Origin: Neelides folsomi
Lineage: Eukaryota; Arthropoda; Collembola; Neelipleona; Neelidae
Reading direction: 5' to 3'
Length of the DNA: 64,000 bases
NCBI GenBank assembly: GCA_034687125.1
Contig: JAQGBZ010000290.1
Span: 1-64,000, forward strand
Of this stretch, positions 14,701 to 26,700 are shown in pieces. Each line of letters begins with the position of its first letter. Position 1 is the first letter of the stretch. Both the position numbers and the translations under genes were made by a program. Below the pieces are notes generated by a model. The model saw nothing but the letters and a program-made list of their open reading frames with translations. It was not told the origin of the DNA and searched no databases.

Positions 14701-17700
14701 ACAAAGAAGATAAACTTCATCATCTTTATAGGTTGGAGTTGGAGTATCTTATTAATAAATTTGATTTTTATCATAAATCTTAGGAGTTATGAAATCGAAA
14801 ATGATAATAAGACATTTGTATACTGTCAAAAAATCAGATTTCTGTGCTGACCTTTTTGAAAAATACCCTCTAACTAATACGGAGACGCATTATGATGTAT
14901 TTAACTGGAATATGCTAAAGAAATTTTATTGCGATAAAATAAGATAACTATGCTGTGAATTGCCTTGGAATTTTTAGAAGTTGTCACTAGATAGTTTGAT
15001 ACCATTTATTAGGGGAAAAAATGTCAACACAGAAATCTGACTTTGACAGAACTCTATGTAGGTATGATGTTGGTAAAGTGTATTTATAAAGATATATTTA
15101 TTATTATGCACAAAGGTAGACTTCCCTTGTAGAATTCCGTTACTTTCTCCTTCTGCAAGGTCTGCAATAATTAAATATAAAAGAACTTTTTGCCTCTTTA
15201 GGGAGGCGTGGGTTGAAATGTTAAGTGAATAGGAACGGAGTGCTGTCGTGAGTAATATGGTCTAGTAGCTGGGGAATTCTCTAAAGACGAGATTTAAATT
15301 GTGCTCAACGAAGAGCGAAGATATTTATTCTTTATGCTAATTTAATCTTTTTACGTTTTTACTATAGATTGGAGTTTGGCAATCATGGAAGGATTCTCAT
15401 ACTCAGCTCGACATCAAGGATATTATCTGGCCAGGGTATTCTCATAAACCTCCTGATGGCGTACCGGAGAAATTTCACTTGAAAATTACTTTTCTGGAAG
15501 AATCTCCTTATATTAAAATGGCGGATCCTGATCCCGTAACTGGGAAATGCTCTCCAGACCGTGGCGTGCTTTGTCGGATTGCCTCAGACTCTGAAATCAT
15601 TGGGTATGGTACCATTTGATGTTATGTTATATATTTAGCATTACATACAATATGTATAACAATATGTATGCGTATGTATAACAATACTACCGTATATTTA
15701 TAGTTTTATAGGATGGGACTTAAAATATAAAATAATTTCCAAAATATTTTAGGCAATCGCATCGCCCAATTTGATTTTCCAATGTTAATTTCTTGTAAAG
15801 CCCCTTTCTTATTTCCTATAATTTAAACATAAGTCGGGACATAATTTCCGACCTCCTAAGGACAATAATCATTTTGGAAAGACCCTAACTTTACAGAATC
15901 TGGCTTACTCTGGTCTAGCCTCGTGTAATATAATAGGTATGACTGTAAAGTGGTGAAGTAAAATAACCACAATACAGGTAAATCGGATTTTTTTTACTAA
16001 TGTGTGTTGTAACTTCGAAATTACATTACAATAAATGTAAAATAAGTAATTTTACATTTATTATCTTTCAATTAAGAATCTTACATTTTGACCTAGAGGT
16101 TAAAAGCTATAGGTAATAAGGTTTAATTTGATATATTACTTTTTGAAAAAGAACCCAAATTCCCGCCAAGGAAGGCAAATGTCCAAGTATTTTGAGTTGG
16201 AGACTTGTCTCGACATGGGTAGTTGAATTAGTCACAAAATTTCGGTAGCAAACTTTTTGTAATTGGAGAAAAATAACAATGTTAGACATAGGAAAAGAAA
16301 GTTTCTATTTTTAGTTAAGCTTAGGGTATATAATGTAATATAGAATTTGAAAATTTTTGCAATGGATTTGCATTTTCTTGTGTGAGAGTGAGATGTTAAA
16401 GGTCTAAAATACATGAGTTATTTTAATTTATTTGATACATATTTGGTATGCTTTCACTTTGATTCAGAATAGAATGTAGGAGCGAATACAAAAATCCGCG
16501 TTACTAAATATTTACATAGTAAAGTATAAAGAAAAAGAAATAGAAAAGGAACGCGTAGGATATTCAAATCATGAAGTAGGCTCTCCGTTTTCTTTCAAAC
16601 TTTCAAATTTTTAAAAGATATTAAGCACAGCACATTGTGAAGGAATCCTTCTTTTCCAAACTTGCCATTTCTGAAGAAAGTTTAACTATTGAGGATGTCG
16701 AGAGAAAGCGAGAAACTTCCCGTGCACCTTCACAAATACAACTGTTGGCACTCAGCCAAAAAGTTCATTGTCGTCATCATGAACGAAAGTAGACAGATGG
16801 GGAGATTCGAACCCTTGTTTAGATTTTACTTTACACTTTGAGGAATTTATCAGTCAATGCAGGATAAAGTGGCAAAATTATTTAACGCTCAACACGAACA
16901 ACCCACTTGAGAAATAAATGCCTTCAGATCCTCCACAGACAGGTCAGACATACAAAGTTCTGATACATTACAGAAATACTGAAGATTGAAACAACAGTCT
17001 TATTCTGACTCGGTTCAATTCTGAGTCACATATTTTTGAAATTTTTAAAAACTTTTCCGTGGCAGCTTTCAAACATGGATGCTTTTCCAGAATACCTCCC
17101 ATAAAAATAGTATGATATCCAAATATGATTTCACAAAGACTTTGAGGATTTTTTATATATGCGGTTCGGAAATTTCGAGACATGTATGAGCACAGGGAGG
17201 AATAAATCCCGTTGAACAGTTTTTTCACACCTAATGGAACCTGCCCAACTTATATACTCTCTTTTAAAAGAAAAGAACAAACCAAATAGAAAATGTGTAA
17301 ATGTTAGTGAAACGATCAATCGTGTTTCGCTTCCAAATAGCAAATAGCTTTTTCCTTAAACCAACCCTGACAAATAAATAACGATCAAGTGTTCTTTTTA
17401 CTTATTTTCTCATTTTCAAACCATTTAAATTTTGTCATTCATTCTGAGGAGGATCAAAAAGGAAAAATATATCATACTTTAAACCTTTGCCTCGAGGGAT
17501 TAAACAACAGCAAATAGGGACGTGAAACAGAGCACGTATAATTTGAAAGCTTTTTCCTTATATTCTTATTCTTAGGTATAATATTATATTATGGATTAAG
17601 AAAGCCATTAAAATTGGTTGTCAAATTTCCCTTTGGAAATTAGATAAGGATATGCTGGAGCTGGGAATGAAAATATAATAAAATCTCCCTAAGGGATGAT

Positions 17701-20700
17701 AGAGCTCATTTCCGGCTTTAATGAATTGGTTTCATAAGATGCCAGATGAATTCCAATTAAATGAAGGAATTGTCTTGATAATATTTTCCCTTTTTCTTTT
17801 CCGGTCCTCGTTAAAATTGAATAACAAACTCGAAGGCTCAATCATTCTGAAGTCGTTCGTAATTCATCGTTTTATCAATGCTGTTCGGGATTCTGCATCG
17901 ATCTCCTCGTCAAATTTTCAGAGGATATTGGCTTCACTTACGAGCTCACCCGCGTCCAAGACTCGCGATGGTAAATCAATAGAAAACATATATCTACAAA
18001 TACTCGTATTCCACCCTCGTAGTCTTCCACTTTTAATTCCCTCTTAACTTCTACTTTAATTAACTCCAAGAAGTGTATTAACTAAAATTGACAAATTTAA
18101 TCATCAAATTTTAATTAATAGTCTGAACCTAAGTATTATACTACAATAAATATTATTTTCATTTAATATTTCTTGATAATTTCATTCATTGATTAAATAT
18201 ACTATGATACATTCTACAGATCTATAAATACTGTACTTAACTCTATTGTAGCTTATTGTAGCTCTATAAATTCTTAATTGGATTTTCCCAACAATGACAA
18301 TTATGGGGATAAACACCCAATGTTCTGTCAAATCCGACAGTGCGAGAAATGAAGTGAACGATAAATGAGCGAGGCTGTTAAACAAGAAAATTTCATTTTT
18401 TATTAACGAGATGTCCACGAAGCATTTATATTCTTACTTATTATATTCGTTACAGGGGGACAATTCACAACGGGAAATGGAACGGTTTAATTTGGGAGCT
18501 GATCAACCGGAAGGCCGACGTTGCTCTGGCATCCCTAATGATTAACTCGGAAAGAGAAGCGGTAGTTGACTTCAGCGTCCCTTTTATGGACTCGGGTGTT
18601 GCGATCCTGACCGCAAAAAGAACGGGAATCATTTCCCCCACTGCATTTCTAGGTCTTTTTAGCATGTTGACTCAATTTGCTCTGCTTTCATTTCTGTTTG
18701 AGGGAGTAAGGAGAAAGAATAGAAGCCCATTGTGGAAATCCCTTTATAGCACTGGGATAACTGGTCACTGGGGAACCTCATTTATGGATGGGAAGAAGTT
18801 CTCTTGGGAAAAACAAGTCCCAGCCCTTGAAATTTCACAAAAATTCCTCAGACCCTCCTCCGTTTACTTTAAATTGGCCAGTTTTACAAATTCTTCCCCA
18901 TTTGGACCTTAGAAAGTCTACAAAGGTCCATCGTTTGTTCATGATACCCGGTATAATGTCCCAATGTAATGATATATTATTCTTATGTACAGATATTTTG
19001 TACACATTTCGTTATTCTCCCTTTGATCCCATTTTTCCATCTTGATCTGTTATTAAGATAAAATTAAGAATAATATTCATAATTTTACTATAATCTAACC
19101 TTACCTGTGATTTTATCCCCAAACATCATTGCAAACGACCTTTGGGAGCCTCGCAAGCTATTTAACACATAGCAACTGGTATTTCGGAGAAAACTTGGAC
19201 AATCCCAGCCGCTCTTTTTCCTCTGGAGATATCTATTATTTAAAGAACAAGGTCTAAGCAAAAATACATTAATTCATGTTGAGCTTAAAGCTCTAATTGT
19301 CCAGGAGCGAATTACTGGCGTTCAGCGAATTACTAGTTGTTTTTTGTAAAAGAGATTAAGAAGCAGAAGCTGTCGAAGGTCGTTAGATATGCTGTATTGA
19401 AAAAAGTGTCATGATGGATTTCTAGAGACAATTCAAAATTCAATAATGGATTACAAAAATGATTTTAGGAGATACATAAAATTCATATAAATACAGTATA
19501 ACGTAAATCTCAACTTTATAAAAAATTAATTAAACTTTGCAGAGCCATTCGACCCAGCTTTATGGATGCTTGTCGGATTGGTGGGAATACAAGTCTATTC
19601 TTTGGCAATTTTCTTTTTTGAGTGGTTAAGTCCAATAGGATTCAACATGAAGGTAATTTCCAATTTCACAATAATATTCTATCAAACTTATAAATGTGAT
19701 CAGAAAAGTGGTTTTTACTTTCACAAACCAACTTGGGTATTATTATGCATAGGTAGGTAGTTGGCTTATTAGAAAATACCTATTTAGTATGTTAGTACAA
19801 AGTACACAATCTATGTATATACTTATTAATTTATTGTATTGTGTTTCTTATAATATGATAGACTTGACATTTTATTTCTTTGAAGTATTACCAAGATGTA
19901 AGCCGCCTTGCTAATAGTAGTAATAATAATCTCTGATACAGATAAGGGAGTATCCATAAACTACGTCACACTTTTTTCCCGATTTTGGACCCCCTCTCCC
20001 CTTGTCACACATAGTCACAACTTGGCCAACCCCTACCCCCCATGTGAGATCACACTTAAGCATAATACATGTCTATGTATTACCTATATAAGGTATTATT
20101 TCATGCTTAAATTCCTATTATATTCATTAGTAAACAAGGTATTTACTCTAATTTCTTAGAAAACCGATGAGCCATTTGTTCAAACTTTTTCATTTGGATA
20201 TCTTGGAAAGATCTTGTAAAAATATTTTTCCCTGGTTTAACGTCGAATATTTTTATTTTTTAACTACTATAACTAACATTAAGCCAAATTCAAATTGCAT
20301 TAAATCCTTAAATATAAAATCTCTCAAATAATTAATTTAACAACAAATATTTAAAAATATTTGCCGAATTTCTGTGAATTTAAAAGTGTGAGATCACATT
20401 TTGTCGAACCCTCCCACCCCCACCCCCCCATAGTCACACATTGTCACGTTTGGCCTACCTCCCCCTCCCCTCCTATGCGTTACGTAGTTTATGGATACTC
20501 CCTAATATTAATTATACCTATCCTAATACTTACCTACTAACATATACCTATTGTATTAAGCTATTATGTATTATTACTAAAGAAAGGTTAATGTATTTTC
20601 CGTTTATTATATGGATGTTAAGCTTTTCTCACGGCCAAAAGCAGCTTAAATAAGATCTCAATTTTACCTCCCGCATTAAGTTTTTATTTTGATTAAATAG

Positions 20701-23700
20701 AGCCTGCAATTTGTGTAAATTGTTATTTCACATTCTTCACCATACTGCTCATTATGTACAGAATTTCCTAGACCTGGAGTATAGTATATACGGGAAATAT
20801 TCCATATTTATCAAATAAATATTTTACGATGTTTAATAACCAGTATTTAAGATAATAATCATTCTATTGTTTATTTAATTCTATCATACAAATGTTTAAG
20901 CATTAATACCTAATAATAATTAATATTATATATTATATACTACGTACCTCTATGTATTATTAAATAGGTAAACCAGTCTTATTCTGCAGAAAATATTACT
21001 GATTTTTTCTTAAAATTTTTAGTGCAAAGCAAAGCCGGGAGCTCGATTTTCACTTTTTCGTTCATTCTGGTTGGTCTGGGCCCGATTATTTCAAGCCTCG
21101 GTTCACATAGATTCTCCAAGAGGATTCACAGCCAAGTAAATCTTTCAGCATTCTTCCTTACTTTTTGACCCTTTTATCATTCTGTCCAGCTCAATAAGGA
21201 ATGTCTCGTCTCGTTTCCCTTTTCCATTTTCAGTCCCGCTTCATCTCGCCTCCGAGTTTGGGAAAGCAATAAATCCTTGTTTTTCACAAATAATAATGAA
21301 CGGGTCGAGTTATGCCCATTGTCTCATTTTTAATGTAGATAGTAGCTAGAGACCTATAATATTATTTCAGCCATTCTCCATGCCTTTTCAACGAAATGCT
21401 CAGTGCACCTTCATTGGGCTTTAATCGGCCTGAGAACCAACTCATAACGAACTTTGCGACATGCCAAATGGTTTTTTAATTAAATGTCGAAAGAATTTGA
21501 ATCTCGTTTCATGCCCCGAACACATGTCAAAGTTCTTGAGTATATTAAATTGAGCAAATATTTAATCTTATGTATAAGACTCCATTACTTCCTTAAAAGA
21601 GAACTCAATTTTTCTAGTGGAGTGAGACGATTGCGGGAACGGTTGACTTTGAAGAGCGATATAACAACTCAATTTAATTTAGGTTCGTGGTTCATGTGTG
21701 GTCCATGTTTGCTGTCGTGTTCCTCGCCACCTACACAGCCAACTTGGCCGTTTTCATGATCACGCGAGAAGAGTAAAGTCACAATTTTATCTTTCCCAAT
21801 TTTAATCATAAATGTGTGATACATTTATCTACTAAACTACTAACATTAACTATCATTATGTATTTTATGCTAATTTTTACTGAAACTTTACTGTATGTTA
21901 TTTACTCATCGTTGTCATCAATTATTGGCACGAAATACCACGCGCATTTTTTTAATTTGAGGAACCAATTTTTTCCTAAATTATCGTATAAATAAGTATG
22001 TTTTTTATTTTATATTAATGTTATTGTATAAAAATTAAAATTTGTTTTCAGGTCTTTCCAATTTATTGGGATAGATGATGCAAGGGTGAGCAAATGGTTT
22101 AATTATACCATCGTATTTTAACATTAATTGTTGAGTAGATATAATATGTATTTAGTAGAAGCTTTTAAGTAGTTTACAATTCATTGAGCACTTCGGTTTA
22201 ATAGGAATGTTCTCACAACGTATTTTGCATGTTCTACAACAGGTATTATTGTAAAGTATTTGTAGTATAAGTACTCATAACTTTTCCATAATAGTATTTA
22301 TGAATGAGTATGACAGACTAACTCTTGTTTAAAGTACTAGGACTAGCACTTCTACTATACATACTTCAACTATGCTCTTAATAATATTATACTGTAGAAG
22401 ATATTATCTTCTACAGTATTTGTACATGTCTTTACATTTTTCTTTTTCAACTTTCTCCCTACATAATGCATAATTTATGCCCCCTTGTGAAAGCTCAGTC
22501 AGTATCGACTCGCCAAACTGTTGAAGTCATGTGCGTGATAAAAGGGGAATTATTGTAAAATGAATCCCTAATGAACCCTACTAGGAAATTTATAGCTTCG
22601 AGTAAAAAATCTTACATTTAGTAGGGGGAATGGAGGCGAGTAGTTAAAAAGGTTAGGAAATCCATCCATCTCCAACATCCCTGGCACCTTAGGGGCTTGA
22701 CAGCCATCGGAGAAAGAAAAAGGCTTGCGTTGAAGAGGTTGGATGAAGATCGCTCTCTACCACTTCATCCTGAAGAATAATTTAGTAGGGTTTTTATATT
22801 GAAGTATTGACACACTTTCCCTCTCGTTGAACCTCATTGGCAGGATCCCTCCTTCTTTTCCTTTGGTTGTGACGAACTGGGAATTTGTAGGAGGAAAATT
22901 CACTTTCACTCCCTCACTGATGAGGAACGGGAGAAGACAAGGAGTATTGATGTAAAGTCATAGGAAGGTATCACTCACTTCGCTCTCTGTGAAACGATAC
23001 AGTATTCTTTCTCCCATTGCCTCATGAATTTATTCTCCTACATATTTCCCATCTAATAAAAGAGACGGAAGGAGACGAGTACGTATTGACACTCTCTGGA
23101 GGAGAATACTGATCTCAAAGAACCAACTTTTGAAATTGGAAAGTGTCGCGTAGATAAAATGAATGAGAAAAGAACCTCTTGTATGTATACAGTACCTAAC
23201 TATGTAATAAATATGGTACATACAGGGTGGGCTGTTGATAGATGCGATTTTTTAATCAGTAATATCTTTTTTATTTACTAACCAAATTTCTTTAAAATTA
23301 GCAGGATTGTACCATATATTTCATCATATAATATAATTAAAAACTTTAATGAGTGAATGAAACTCCATTAACTTCAATACACATATTTACACACGGCCTT
23401 CGACTTCCTCGCATGCTTTCTCCATCTATTACCCATTTTAACATGTAATTTTTAATCATTAACCATCTTTGAGTTATGAATGATTAAAAAAGCATCGATC
23501 AACGGCCCACCCTGTATATAGTTTCATATATATCAGAACATGATAGTTACATGGTATTGGTATCTAATATATACAGTAGCTCTTTGTAAGATATGTTATT
23601 TACGTAGGATACTTACTCTAAGGTAGTTTAGTAATGTATAATTATACGTTTGTAGGTAGCACTTTATACTTTTATATCTTGACTATTATTAATTTTATCT

Positions 23701-26700
23701 TTTACTATGAGTATTCCTCCAAGTAAGATAAAAGTTTTAATGTCGCGATCTTAAAAGCCCACCCTGTACTTTTATGTATTTGTACTTTGTACGTGGGATT
23801 TTTATCTCAATTTCAAATAAGGGGGAATTCTTTTTTAGTTTTTAATCCAAGCTTCAATTCAATAATAACAGACTTATACCTAGTATGGTATGATTACATA
23901 TTATTTATATATGTATTTGTTGTACAGTAAATTGTAGTTTTGGAATTGAGAGAAACCAATTTCATAGGATTACAACTTCAACCCAAAGAAAGAATTTCTC
24001 ACTTATTCTCCTAGATTTAAGCTCGAATTTAAATTGGATGAGGCCACATTTGGATCAAAGATTTGAACATAAATGCATGACGTATTGATTCTTTTAAACG
24101 TGTATCCTTCTGAGTTTATAAATATGATATATAAATTTATAGCATATTTTTATTTACAATCAAAAATGTAAATACTGATAAAGATTCATAATATTATTGC
24201 GGTATACTATTGTATACAACTTAAGTATATTACTGAGCAGTTTCAAGTATTCACAGAACTTCTCAATCTGTCTGTGAAATTGAAAAATGTCAAGAGTATA
24301 GGAAGTTGAGGTTATGTAGTTTATACTTATGTTAAGGGAAATCGAAAGACTTTGAGTTAAAAAAGAGACAGTTTTTCATCTTTGAGGAGGAGCGGAAAGT
24401 CTTTTCTGAATCTTATTTTCTCCTTTCACTCCCTCAATTCTTATTACGTAATCCGAGTGGTTTGCTCTTGTCCTCTTGATGGTGGCTTTTCTTCAAACAT
24501 TAATGCCTCGACTTTGATGAAACAGCTTTTATAAGGTTTTATTCATTCACCATCTTACAATTTTCTATCGTTTCAAAACCATATGACCAAGCCTATGTAA
24601 GTACATATGTAATATTATGTATTACATATAGAATATGTACCTATGTAGCTATGCAGTACATTCTCAGACACCCGAGACTTTTACTCTTATCTACGCTAAA
24701 AATAACATTTTAATTAAATCTCCTTTCAATGTTCACTTCAACTTGGAACTTATCAAGCCATCAAAAGCCGATTGGTTAGGATTGCTCTCCTTCAATTATC
24801 AAGTTTTATTAAATCCTAGTATCTTCAAATATTATAACTTATATACAATACTTGTATATATTTACATATATGTACATACATGTTTATGTTTGGTTCTCCT
24901 TTTATAAGAATATTTAATTACAGAATTTTGTGATATAGTCATTTTTCCTCTTTGATAAATATTATATTGGTATTGCCACTTTACTACCTACTAAACAAAA
25001 ACATTTTTAATAACATCATTCTTTTTAAGTTAAATTAGTTTTTTACAACATTCTACTATCATTTTTTGTTCAATGGAGCTACCTAAATTAAGTTTATTGT
25101 GATAGGTAAAATTAGTACTCTTATTCTTTTTGCTAGACAATAATATATATTACTATCTAGTATACTTAATGTTAGAGAATTGCACTAAATAAAATGCATA
25201 TAACATTTAGTAAAACCAATTAAGTTATCAAGTAGACTTTAAAATTGCCAATTAACATTCAAATACCATACTATATAGATTCAGTATTAATTGACATTTA
25301 TACCATATAAATACTAATTTGTTCATATTTTAATTGACGCATCATGCTCCATTTTTTGTTCTAATACCTGTATGTCACAATTTTAGGAAATTCAATTAAA
25401 AAAATTCGTTACTAACGAATTTCCCCCAAAAAGATACCCGTTTTTACATTGAAAATACACATATAATACATTAATACTCATTCATATTGCTGTATTACAA
25501 ATACTTTTAAGTTAGTAAATACTCTTACATACGTAAGTACAGCGTGTGAATCATACTTCTGCGTTTTTTTAAATCTATTGTAACTACTTGTAGAGTATTA
25601 AAACGCAGCTATACGGTGCCCACAGTGTATAAGAATAGTAATTTGGCATTCAAAATTTTTATTCTACTTTGAATATCTAATTTTGAAATGAAAGGGATCC
25701 TAAAGGCACTTTGAAGAATTTAAATATTCTTTGCTCATCATAATTCACTATTGACTCCACTTGTTCGAAAAATTTTCAGCTAGTAATTTATTGCAGAAAA
25801 GTTTTACATGTTGAATGATCTCACACGCTTTTTAAGTCTTCAAACTTTTGCGATTCTTTTTTTATTCTTCAACCATTACAACACACTTATCTTGAAAATT
25901 AATATGCTCTTAATACTTGACCCAAACGTTGAAAGGATTTTTTTATAACAGTAGATAGATATACCTATGCAAGTAAAGAAAATACATAATGTATCTCTAT
26001 GTATGCTGCATGGCACATGCAGAAGTAGGCAGGTAGGCACTACCTGCCTACTTCTTGTACATCTGACTCACTTTGAGATTTGATCTTATTTATACGAAAT
26101 AGGAATTGCGATAAAAAAATAGGGATTTTGATAGTTGAAAAGCTGAAATTGTAAAATTGGCTACGTAAATAAATAATAATTAGGATATATGAGTATTATT
26201 GTAGTACTTATATAATAAAGAAAATATTGAAGTTGTATACGCTGAAAATAAAATGTAATAAAAGTTAATGTGAATGATTGTGATTTTTGATTCTTTTAGT
26301 TGAGCAATCCTTATAGTGTGAAGCCGCCCATGAGATTTGGAACCGTCAAGTTCACCCATACAGATTCCCTATTCAGAAAGCATCAAACCGGTATTTAAAT
26401 ATTATATTTTATTTAAATCTCTAACATTACTTACGTATTTTATTGTTGTTAATTATTGTGAATATTAATTTGAAATGCAGTAATGTACGAATATATGAAA
26501 CAATTTGAAGTCAACAATGTGAGCGAGGGTGTCAAAAGAGTCCGAAACGGGTAAGTGTTTTTAGTCAGCAAATTCAAACATTTTTAAAAATTATAATTTT
26601 TAAAAAACAACGTTTTCTAAAGATTTTCTATCAGATTCAAAAATAACTAACATCCCTGTGAATAGGAAGAAAGGTTTCAGTTCGTATTTTTTATGTATTT

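Larger units (their letters stand above)
22086..26299. other. 4.2-kb Nmdar2 intron before S2
   Basis: Contains the CAGGGTGGGC MITE, its solo end and the two perfect hairpins listed separately; otherwise AT-rich with no exon signal. The longest ORFs do not resemble any receptor segment. Confidence 0.6.

Noticed and set aside
16790-16825. GATTCGAACCC, a tRNA T-loop-like word on the minus strand
   Set aside because: The flanking bases do not form a T stem, and no acceptor stem, anticodon arm or A box can be fitted.
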